DNA of 5,245 nucleotides, taken from contig CAKQFW010000147.1 in assembly GCA_934230965.1 (NCBI GenBank), forward strand, positions 1 through 5,245, written 5' to 3'. The translations under genes were made by a program, and so were the position numbers. Below the pieces are notes generated by a model. It ran no database searches. It was not told the DNA's origin and saw only the letters and a list, made by a program, of their open reading frames with translations. The DNA is from an uncultured Prevotella sp. Lineage in GTDB: Bacteria; Bacteroidota; Bacteroidia; Bacteroidales; Bacteroidaceae. Position 1 is the stretch's first letter; every line of letters begins with the position of its first letter. Of this stretch, positions 1 to 5,236 are shown piece by piece.

Positions 1-1317
1 GGCGCTGGACGCGTGGTATACCAAGCCCTCGTAAAGATTAACCGTGCATGCAAAGATGGCTCTATCCTTGAAAACGCTGGCGTAAAGGCAGCTTACACCT
101 ACGCTAAAGAGCACGGCAAGAAGCTGCACCTCATGGGCCTCACCTCTACCGGTGGCGTGCACTCTTCACTCGGCCACCTGTTCAAGTTTATCGAGATAGG
201 TAAAGAGTATGGCCTGAAAGACCAGGTCTTCGTACACTGCTTCATGGACGGTCGCGACACCGACCCCAAGAGCGGTAAGGGCTTCATAGAGCAGGTGCAG
301 CAGTGCTGCGAGAAGAACGACGCACACATCGCACACATCGTAGGACGCTTCTACGCCATGGACCGCGACAAACGCTGGAACCGCGTGAAAGAGGCTTACG
401 ACCTGTTGGTTGAAAACAAAGGCCGTCAGGCTACTAACATGGTACAGGCCATGCAAGAGAGCTACGACGAGGGCGTAACCGACGAGTTTATCAAGCCTAT
501 CTGCAACAGCGCCATCGACGGACACATTGGCGAGGGCGACGTAGTAATCTTCATGAACTTCCGTAACGACCGCGCCAAAGAGCTCACACAGGTGCTCACA
601 CAGCAGGACATGCCCGAGGAAGGCATGCACACCATCGCTGGTCTGCAATACTACTGCATGACTCCCTACGACGCTTCGTTCAAGGGCGTAAACATCCTCT
701 TCCCCAAAGAGAACGTAATGGACACGCTGGGCGAATATCTCTCAAAGCAGGGCAAGCGTCAGCTGCACACCGCCGAGACAGAGAAATATGCTCACGTAAC
801 CTTCTTCTTCAACGGCGGACGCGAGCAACCCTACGAGGGCGAAGACCGCATACTGGTGCCCTCACCACGCGTGGCAACATACGACCTGAAGCCCGAAATG
901 AGCGCCTACGAGGTGAAAGACAAACTGGTGGGAGCGATCAACACACAAGAGTATGACTTTATCGTGGTAAACTTTGCCAACGGCGATATGGTAGGCCACA
1001 CGGGCATCTACAACGCCATCGCAAAGGCTGTACACGCTATCGACAACTGCGTGCGCGACGTGATTGAGGCTGCTAAGGCTAACGACTATGAGGCGATCAT
1101 CATTGCCGACCACGGCAACGCCGACAACGCCATCAACGCCGACGGCACGCCTAACACCGCTCACTCGCTCAACCCCGTGCCCTTCATCTACGTTACCGAT
1201 AACAACTCGGCAACAGTGCGCAACGGACGTCTCGCCGACGTAGCTCCCTCTATCCTCCATATCATGGGACTGGAGAAACCCGCCGACATGACCGGCGAGT
1301 GCCTCATCAACGATTAA
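1..1317 (+). CDS. gpmI: 2,3-bisphosphoglycerate-independent phosphoglycerate mutase, 5'-truncated by the window edge
   Basis: Cytoplasmic glycolytic and gluconeogenic enzyme that interconverts 3- and 2-phosphoglycerate through a phosphoserine intermediate, using two metal ions (normally Mn). The frame is open from base 1 and reads GAGRVVYQ, which in this family directly follows the nucleophile-serine motif (MGNSEVGH-like). About 70 N-terminal residues, including that serine, therefore lie upstream, and the GTG at 13 is internal, not the start. The 438 residues present fit the rest of a family of about 500-515. Visible motifs, numbered from base 1: GGVH (His54), DGRD (83-86), [12 protein letters not shown] (115-126), NFRNDRA (186-192), ETEKYAH (Lys262), NGDMVGHTG (Asp329, His333), ADHGNAD (Asp370, His371) and NTAHSLNP (His388). 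The metal- and substrate-binding residues expected in this part are all present. Codon use is GC-rich. The gene ends with TAA at 1315-1317 and looks intact. Identification is secure; only the 5' end is unknown. Confidence 0.97.
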   Translation, partial: GAGRVVYQALVKINRACKDGSILENAGVKAAYTYAKEHGKKLHLMGLTSTGGVHSSLGHLFKFIEIGKEYGLKDQVFVHCFMDGRDTDPKSGKGFIEQVQQCCEKNDAHIAHIVGRFYAMDRDKRWNRVKEAYDLLVENKGRQATNMVQAMQESYDEGVTDEFIKPICNSAIDGHIGEGDVVIFMNFRNDRAKELTQVLTQQDMPEEGMHTIAGLQYYCMTPYDASFKGVNILFPKENVMDTLGEYLSKQGKRQLHTAETEKYAHVTFFFNGGREQPYEGEDRILVPSPRVATYDLKPEMSAYEVKDKLVGAINTQEYDFIVVNFANGDMVGHTGIYNAIAKAVHAIDNCVRDVIEAAKANDYEAIIIADHGNADNAINADGTPNTAHSLNPVPFIYVTDNNSATVRNGRLADVAPSILHIMGLEKPADMTGECLIND

Positions 1318-1328
1318 GCATCTTTTAT

Positions 1329-1370
1329 TAGGGAGAGGGGCTGGAAAGACCAACACGCCCCTCTACCCTA
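1329..1370 (+). terminator. Hairpin between gpmI and the transposase (possible gpmI terminator or transposon left-end hairpin)
   Basis: Left arm 1329-1341 (TAGGGAGAGGGGC) pairs with 1357-1370 (GCCCCTCTACCCTA), giving 13 base pairs with one bulged A at 1365. The 15-base loop can form a small inner stem, TGG 1342-1344 with CCA 1350-1352. The hairpin starts 12 bases after the gpmI stop, which suits a transcription terminator, but no T-run follows the right arm (TATCTAATG), so termination would be weak or factor-assisted. The alternative is a subterminal recognition hairpin of the IS200-type element, or a structure shielding the transposase gene from readthrough. The pairing is seen directly; the role is inferred. 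Confidence 0.45.
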
Positions 1371-1387
1371 TATCTAATGCTCTGCAC

Positions 1388-1394
1388 AAGGAGG
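1388..1394 (+). promoter_or_regulatory. Strong Shine-Dalgarno sequence of the transposase gene
   Basis: AAGGAGG lies five bases before the ATG at 1400 and fixes that start. The two other visible starts in the window (2401 and 4649) have only A-rich leaders ending in CATTATG and no such motif, as is common in Bacteroidota. The transposase therefore differs from its neighbours in its translation signal. Confidence 0.75.
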
Positions 1395-1399
1395 AAGAA

Positions 1400-1852
1400 A
1401 TGAGCTACGTAAGTTTGCTATACCACATCGTGTTTAGGCCATACGGCAGTCAGCCAGTAATAAACCCCGACCACGCCGAAGACCTATACCGATATATAAG
1501 CGGCTTTATCAATAGTCGTGATAGCCAACTCTGTCAGATAGGCGGCATGCCCGACCATATACACTTGCTGGTGCAAATAGCGCCCACACAGTCGGTGGCA
1601 GCCTTCATGCGCGACCTAAAAACAAGCGCTAACAAATATATGACAGACCATAGGCAATGGTTCCCCGACTTCTATAAATGGGGAAAATCTTACTGTGCCA
1701 TCACCGTGTCGGCATCAAACATGCCTAAAGTGGTAAGCTACATACAACATCAAAAGCAACACCACGCACACAAAAGCTATGCCGACGAGCTACGCGATAT
1801 ATGCAAAGCATACGGCATAAACATTGATGAGCAATATTTCTTAAAGGAATAA
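1400..1852 (+). CDS. tnpA: IS200/IS605-type Y1 (HUH) transposase, TnpA/RAYT-like
   Basis: 150-residue single-domain Y1 transposase, the usual length for IS200-type TnpA. Such enzymes act as dimers on single-stranded DNA, recognise hairpins near the element ends, and form a 5'-phosphotyrosine link. Visible features: an N-terminal strand reading YHIVFRPYG (8-16), the HUH motif in GGMPDHIHLLV (His53 and His55), and the candidate catalytic Tyr114 with Gln118 in VVSYIQHQ. The C-terminal part runs QHHAHKSYADE to INIDEQYF and matches the common ending of this family (EHH...F..E......GI..DE.Y). The ATG is set by AAGGAGG. All catalytic residues are present and no frameshift is seen, so the protein could be active. 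No tnpB follows; a structured repeat array begins three bases after the stop. It could be a classical insertion sequence or a REP-associated (RAYT) transposase kept in the host; the sequence alone does not decide. Confidence 0.93.
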   Translation: MSYVSLLYHIVFRPYGSQPVINPDHAEDLYRYISGFINSRDSQLCQIGGMPDHIHLLVQIAPTQSVAAFMRDLKTSANKYMTDHRQWFPDFYKWGKSYCAITVSASNMPKVVSYIQHQKQHHAHKSYADELRDICKAYGINIDEQYFLKE

Positions 1853-1854
1853 AG

Positions 1855-2107
1855 CAGCAGTCCAACGCAAACGTCGCCGAAGGCGGCGAAGGTCCATAAC
1901 CGCGGGTGAAGAGAGCGAAGCGAACGAAACCTGCGGATAACAAACAAGGCTGAAGCGTCCTCGAAGAGGGCGAACACCAGCAGCATAACCCAAACGTCGC
2001 CGAAGGCGGCGAAGGTCCATAACCGCGGGTGAAGAGAGCGAAGCGAACGAAACCTGCGGATAACGAAACAAGGCTGAAGCGTCCTCGAAGAGGGCGAACA
2101 CCAGCAG
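1855..2107 (+). repeat. Two direct copies of a structured 123/124-bp repeat after the transposase
   Basis: Copy 1 starts at the CAGCAG at 1855 and copy 2 at the CAGCAG at 1978; a further CAGCAG at 2102 ends copy 2. From CAAACGTCGCC (1868 and 1991) onward the copies are identical except for one inserted G in copy 2 (TAAC-AAAC versus TAACGAAAC). Each copy holds, in order: a left hairpin CGTCGCC-GAA-GGCGGCG (1872-1888; 1995-2011); 11 bases; a composite stem CCGCGGGT (1900-1907; 2023-2030) with ACCTGCGG (1929-1936; 2052-2059) enclosing a GCGAAGC mini-hairpin; 19 or 20 bases; and a right hairpin CGTCCTC-GAA-GAGGGCG (1956-1972; 2080-2096). Open minus-strand frames here only translate the repeat and are not taken as genes. 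Confidence 0.92.
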
Positions 2108-2125
2108 CCCAACGCGACCTACGTT

Positions 2126-2224
2126 CGCCCTCTTCGAGGACGCCGACCCACACCCCACCATCCGCAGGTTACGTGCCTTCGGCACTCCACCAGCGGTTAT
2201 GCACATTCGCCCTCTTCGAGGACG
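2126..2224 (-). repeat. Third, diverged and inverted copy of the structured repeat
   Basis: Read on the minus strand from 2224 to 2126, this repeats the architecture of the two direct copies: hairpin CGTCCTC-GAA-GAGGGCG (2224-2208), 11 bases ending CATAA, composite stem CCGCTGGT (2196-2189) with ACCTGCGG (2169-2162), 19 bases, then the same hairpin again (2142-2126). The two spacers match copy 1 exactly in length (11 and 19). The hairpin inside the composite stem is GTGCC-GAA-GGCAC, unlike the GCGAAGC of the direct copies. The sequence between the hairpins has diverged strongly while spacing and pairing are kept. Confidence 0.82.
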
Positions 2225-2255
2225 ACTACACCCCACTGTGTTCCATCACAGCCCT

Positions 2256-2378
2256 AACATATTATTTACTACGAGCCGAGCCTACATAAACCCAGCCGGC
2301 CTCCACATACAACAAAACATATTATTTACACCTATATAAACATATTATTATACTTCGGTGTTCTGAACATATTATTTA
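2256..2378 (+). repeat. Four copies of AACATATTATT(T)A upstream of the secreted-protein gene
   Basis: Copies begin at 2256, 2316, 2339 and 2366. Three read AACATATTATTTA, and the one at 2339 lacks one T. The spacings are 60, 23 and 27 bases, so this is not a simple tandem array. The last copy ends 22 bases before the ATG at 2401. The stretch 2225-2400 contains no gene and is otherwise AT-rich leader, with one GC-richer patch near 2270-2305. The copies may be binding sites for a regulator, part of an AT-rich promoter, or decayed repeats. No convincing Bacteroidota promoter could be fixed. Confidence 0.7.
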
Positions 2379-2400
2379 ACTTTTTAAACTCATAAACATT

Positions 2401-4623
2401 ATGAAACAACATTTACGTTCGTTATGGACGCTGCTGCTACTTGTGATGTGGTGCAGCGTGGGATTTGCACAAACAACCATTTGGTCTGAGGATTGGACTG
2501 GACAGGATAATACCAAACCGAGCGATGTTTCTTCCATGTACACTCAAAAAAATAATGACACTAAGACATGGAATGCTCAGCTCGCTGATGGAACTGTGCC
2601 AGAATTATTGATAAAACAAAACGATACATGGAGCGTTACAATATCCGATTTAAAAGGTTGCAACAATAGTTTTACATTATCATTTAAGACCAATAGGCAT
2701 ACTACTTCTAAGTATATATCAGTAACAGCTAATGGAAAGACTATTTCTTGCCCACAAGAGGGTAAGACATCTACACATTCTGGAACATTTGAATTAAATG
2801 TTGCAACAGGGAAAAATCTTGTTCTTACATTTAAAGCTAATGGAGATAATTGTCGTATAGACGATATTAAATTAACAGGTACTCCCGTAGAATCTAAGCC
2901 CACTCTCACCTTCTCAGAAGCTGAAAAAACTGTTTATAAAGGCTCTGAGTCTAGCTTTACCATGCCTACACTGGTACTTAAAGACAAAGATGGCAAAGAG
3001 GTTACTACGGGCGTTGACTATTTGTATGAGGTAACAGATGCTAACCCTGAAGGATGTCTTGATGTAGACATGATTACAGGAAAGATTACATTCAATGAAT
3101 TAGGAACCGCTAATATCAAGGTAACAACAAGCACAACAGACTCAGGATCAGAGTTTAACGACCTCACTGCTTCTTATATCCTTAACTACAAGAAAATAGA
3201 GACAACGCTTACACTGTCTAAGACTTCTGTATCTGTCAATCTCGGAGAAACGCCCGAACTTCCTACTTGCACATTGAAGGCTGGTGATGAAATTATTACC
3301 AATAAAGCCCTTTCTTACACCATTACTCCAGAAGGAATTGCTAACATTGACCCCACAACAGGTGAACTGACATTAATTTCAGTAGGAAAAGCAAAAGTAA
3401 GTGTATCATTTACAGGTGACGAAACTTACGAGGCTTCAAATATCGCTACTTATGATCTTACCGTTGTTAATCCCAATGCACCTTTGGATAACATTGTATT
3501 TGATGCAGCAACTAAGGGATTTAACAATATGTATTATAGTAACGCATATCCAAGCGGAACAAAAAATGCAGCTTTTAAAACCGAAGATGGTAGAACCTAT
3601 GCTTTTTCTTATAGTAATTGTATGAGAAATAATGCTAAAAACTATAATCCTGATGTTATTCAAATGAGAAATAATAGTAAAGGTAAGGGTTCTTTCACAT
3701 CACCAGTATTTGACGAAATGCCGAATGGTTATAAAGTGAATGTATATTATGGAATGAGTGATAATAATACCCCTCTTACAATAACATCTAACGAAGAGTC
3801 CTCAGCAACAAGCATTAGTAATACTTATGGAGAAAAAGATGGAGGAAATGGTACAGGTTATTGCACATCTATTATATTGTCTAATGGTTCTTCTTTTACA
3901 GTTAAAGTTGGTGGTTCTACTTGTTATGTAAGCAAAATAGAAATCATACCTCTATCAGCTCCTATAACTCTCGAAGAGAACGCTACCGACACCAATACTA
4001 AAATTGCGAATAACAACGGCAAGACCCTTGACGTAGCCCTCACCCGCACCCTCATAGCCAACAAGTGGAACACCTTCTGTGTACCATTTGAGACAGAGAT
4101 TACTGGTACAGCACTTGAGGGCGCTACTGTTAAGGCTGTCGGCACTATTGAAGGCAACGTAATCAAGCTGGTAGAAGCCACTAAGATTGAGGCTGGCGTG
4201 CCTTACCTCGTAATGCCTACCACTGAAAACATTGTTAACCCCACCTTCAAGAGCGTTACTATCACAGAAATCAGTGCTAAAGAGGTAGGCGAAGGCGAAT
4301 ATAAGTTTGTAGGTACATACAGCCCCAAGCCCATTACAGATGGCGATTTCGGCAAGATTTGGGGTGTAACCGCTGAAGGCAAACTGGCAAAGATCAATGC
4401 CAACACCACCATGAAGGGTCTGCGCGCTTACTTCGTGTTCCCGACAAACACCGCTGCTGCCAAGCTGAACTTCGATGGCGAGACCACAGGCATTAACAAC
4501 ATCGAGACCAATGCCACAGTAAACGGTAAGGTATATAACCTGAATGGCCAGTATGTAGGCAACAGCCTCAACGGATTAAAGAAGGGCATATATGTAGTGA
4601 ACGGCAAGAAAGTAATCAAGTAA
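2401..4623 (+). CDS. Secreted multidomain beta-rich protein with a T9SS-like C-terminal sorting tail
   Basis: 740 residues. Residues 1-23 form a signal peptide (KQHLR, a hydrophobic LLLLVM core, then VGFA before Gln24); Cys18 is not in a lipobox, so this is not an obvious lipoprotein. Domains inferred by eye: a jelly-roll-like module (25-160, from IWSEDWTG to IDDIKLTG), two bacterial Ig-like segments (about 165-263 and 268-356, each with an ITGKITF or TTGELTL turn), a second beta-sandwich-like module (363-518), a Prevotella-type conserved module (521-700, with KWNTFCVPFE, GVPYLVMPT and KGLRAYFVFP), and a tail at 708-740 reading YNLNGQYV to GIYVVNGKKVIK. That tail resembles Type IX secretion sorting sequences, so export and surface attachment are likely. 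No catalytic motif was recognised; binding to glycans or host protein is only a guess. The ATG has no Shine-Dalgarno but directly precedes the signal peptide. Base composition changes near residue 521. Confidence 0.9.
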   Translation: MKQHLRSLWTLLLLVMWCSVGFAQTTIWSEDWTGQDNTKPSDVSSMYTQKNNDTKTWNAQLADGTVPELLIKQNDTWSVTISDLKGCNNSFTLSFKTNRHTTSKYISVTANGKTISCPQEGKTSTHSGTFELNVATGKNLVLTFKANGDNCRIDDIKLTGTPVESKPTLTFSEAEKTVYKGSESSFTMPTLVLKDKDGKEVTTGVDYLYEVTDANPEGCLDVDMITGKITFNELGTANIKVTTSTTDSGSEFNDLTASYILNYKKIETTLTLSKTSVSVNLGETPELPTCTLKAGDEIITNKALSYTITPEGIANIDPTTGELTLISVGKAKVSVSFTGDETYEASNIATYDLTVVNPNAPLDNIVFDAATKGFNNMYYSNAYPSGTKNAAFKTEDGRTYAFSYSNCMRNNAKNYNPDVIQMRNNSKGKGSFTSPVFDEMPNGYKVNVYYGMSDNNTPLTITSNEESSATSISNTYGEKDGGNGTGYCTSIILSNGSSFTVKVGGSTCYVSKIEIIPLSAPITLEENATDTNTKIANNNGKTLDVALTRTLIANKWNTFCVPFETEITGTALEGATVKAVGTIEGNVIKLVEATKIEAGVPYLVMPTTENIVNPTFKSVTITEISAKEVGEGEYKFVGTYSPKPITDGDFGKIWGVTAEGKLAKINANTTMKGLRAYFVFPTNTAAAKLNFDGETTGINNIETNATVNGKVYNLNGQYVGNSLNGLKKGIYVVNGKKVIK

Positions 4624-4648
4624 ATAACCCAAATAAAAGTAAAGCATT

Positions 4649-4834
4649 ATGAACAAAAAAGCATATAACACTCCGAACACAGAGGTAACACGCGTAGAGA
4701 TACAAACCTTTATTGCAGCATCCGACCCCAACGTCATCAATTCTGGAAGCATCAATGCCGATCCGTCGAGCGAAGAAACAGTGGATGGCGAAATAGTCAT
4801 GAGCGACATCAACATCAACGACGTATGGGAGTAA
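4649..4834 (+). CDS. Small acidic hypothetical protein (61 aa) downstream of the secreted protein
   Basis: It starts 25 bases after the preceding stop in the same direction, so it is probably co-transcribed and ends with the hairpin at 4971-5004. The N-terminus is basic (MNKKAYNTPNTEVTRVEI), followed by QTFIAAS and then an acidic, low-complexity C-terminus rich in Ser, Asp, Asn and Glu, ending DININDVWE. There is no signal peptide, membrane segment or cysteine. The layout K-K-x-Y-x-x-P-x-x-E-V, then an I-A-A-S segment, then an acidic W-E end resembles many small unnamed proteins I recall from Prevotella and Bacteroides genomes; this is recollection, not a search. The leader-plus-variable-tail form invites comparison with peptide precursors, but no modification enzyme or transporter is visible. 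Its ATG context (AAGCATTATG) resembles that of the gene before it (AAACATTATG), supporting real translation. Function unknown. Confidence 0.72.
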   Translation: MNKKAYNTPNTEVTRVEIQTFIAASDPNVINSGSINADPSSEETVDGEIVMSDININDVWE

Positions 4835-4870
4835 ATCTCTGTACAGAACAGTAAAAAAGAAAATGTAAAA

Positions 4871-4961
4871 AGCAGACTGGGAACAACAGACTGAATACAA
4901 CAGACTGAAAACAACAGACTGAAAACAACAGACTGAAACAACAGACTGAAACAACAGACTG
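4871..4961 (+). repeat. Seven-copy tandem repeat of a 13/14-nt unit (ACAACAGACTGAA)
   Basis: The core CAGACT recurs at 4873, 4887, 4901, 4915, 4929, 4942 and 4955, giving periods of 14, 14, 14, 14, 13 and 13. The first copy is degenerate (AGCAGACTGG) and the last runs into GCAAACC. The array lies between the stop of the 61-residue gene and the terminator, so it would form most of the 3' untranslated RNA of that transcript. Because the unit length is not a multiple of three, its TGA triplets fall in all three frames. Such arrays usually vary in copy number by slippage. No protein is encoded here. Confidence 0.92.
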
Positions 4962-4970
4962 CAAACCAAT

Positions 4971-5004
4971 AAAGCGGCCGAGGGCAAACGTCCTCGGCCG
5001 CTTT
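4971..5004 (+). terminator. Strong intrinsic-type terminator hairpin
   Basis: Left arm AAAGCGGCCGAGG (4971-4983) pairs perfectly with CCTCGGCCGCTTT (4992-5004) for 13 base pairs. A further G-T and C-G pair can close the loop down to AAAC. The T-run is short (TTT, then CGTATA), but the stem is very stable and starts with AAA, so it could act in both directions. It probably ends the two-gene transcript that starts before 2401. Confidence 0.88.
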
Positions 5005-5023
5005 CGTATATTCCCCCAAACAA

Positions 5024-5088
5024 CAACCAAAAAGGGTAACTAAAAAGTAGTATGACAACAGCAACCAAAAAGGGTAACCAAAAAGTAG
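5024..5088 (+). repeat. Pair of 27-bp direct repeats, 38 bp apart
   Basis: The 27-mer CAACCAAAAAGGGTAAC-T/C-AAAAAGTAG occurs at 5024-5050 and 5062-5088, with a single T/C difference. The bases before each copy (CAACAACC and CAACAGCAACC) are also similar. The pair sits after the terminator in a stretch with no gene. It may be a two-unit tandem duplication or paired binding sites; nothing decides between these. Confidence 0.85.
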
Positions 5089-5113
5089 GACGGTGGTCTC
5101 CGCGCCCCGTCCT
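5087..5113. other. Small 7-bp hairpin after the direct repeats
   Basis: AGGACGG (5087-5093) pairs with CCGTCCT (5107-5113) around a 13-base loop. It overlaps the end of the second 27-bp repeat, and the first repeat has no equivalent hairpin. No T-run follows on the plus strand, so a terminator role is doubtful. Confidence 0.5.
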
Positions 5114-5154
5114 CCAACAAGAAGCTAGGCTAATCACTCCTGTACAAACATATT

Positions 5155-5236
5155 TCGCGCTGCGCGCGTTTGTTTTTAAACATTAATTCCCATTAATTAA
5201 ACATTAATTAAACATTAATATCGCGCTGCGCGCGTT
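5155..5236. repeat. Two identical 16-bp GC-rich palindromic repeats flanking AT-rich DNA
   Basis: TCGCGCTGCGCGCGTT occurs at 5155-5170 and 5221-5236, exactly 66 bases apart. Each can fold as CGCG-CTG-CGCG, and each is followed by a T-rich run (TGTTTTTAAA and CTTTTCTTA), a layout like weak intrinsic terminators. Around the first copy, ACAAAC (5144-5149) can also pair with GTTTGT (5168-5173), which lengthens the structure. No gene is visible around them; the window ends nine bases after the second copy. Confidence 0.85.
5181..5220 (+). repeat. Helically spaced AT-rich repeats, CATTAAT x4
   Basis: CATTAAT occurs at 5181, 5191, 5202 and 5213, with steps of 10, 11 and 11 bases, close to one helical turn. 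The block lies entirely between the two GC-rich 16-mers. It could bend DNA, serve as an A/T-rich upstream promoter element for a gene beyond the window, or bind a regulator or nucleoid protein. No start codon with a following frame is seen before the window ends. Confidence 0.8.

Larger units (their letters stand above)
1329..2224 (+). mobile_element. Putative IS200-like or REP/RAYT-like element: hairpin, Y1 transposase and repeat array
   Basis: This groups the 5' hairpin (1329-1370), the intact Y1 transposase (1400-1852) and the hairpin array (1855-2224). The array starts three bases after the transposase stop, with no other gene between. Y1 transposases of the IS200/IS605 and RAYT groups recognise short imperfect hairpins, so proximity supports a functional link. 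True element ends, cleavage sites and a target sequence could not be identified, so these boundaries are only the outermost structures seen. Confidence 0.4.

Noticed and set aside
13..15. GTG at 13 as the start of gpmI
   Set aside because: The frame is open from base 1 and the preceding codons encode GAGR, which belongs to the conserved GAGRVVYQ motif. The true start lies upstream of the window.
1855..2107. CRISPR array
   Set aside because: The repeat period is 123/124 bp and the whole unit is repeated, so there are no unique spacers between short repeats.
1725..2236. Three overlapping minus-strand frames of 111-142 codons across the repeat array
   Set aside because: They translate the tandem repeat itself (the peptide RFRSLRSLHPRLWTFAAFGDV recurs), overlap the transposase gene, and have no start signal or recognisable domain.
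2029..2289. Plus-strand frame of 86 codons starting inside the repeat array
   Set aside because: It is a by-product of the GC-rich repeats, rich in Arg and Pro, with no ribosome binding site and no protein-like character.
2354..2384. Bacteroidota-type promoter (TTCG, 19 bases, TAACTTTT) before the secreted-protein gene
   Set aside because: The match to TTTG/TAnnTTTG is imperfect in both boxes, and it would leave an implausibly short leader before 2401. In DNA this AT-rich, such matches are expected by chance.
2446..2454. Lipoprotein signal at Cys18 of the secreted protein
   Set aside because: The residues before the cysteine are VMW, which does not fit a lipobox. A signal peptidase I site after VGFA (residue 23) fits better.
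4576..5137. Minus-strand frames of 71-173 codons with hydrophobic SLLFSVCCFQSVV-like repeats
   Set aside because: The hydrophobic text comes from reading the 13/14-nt tandem repeat backwards. The frames cross the terminator and overlap two forward genes.
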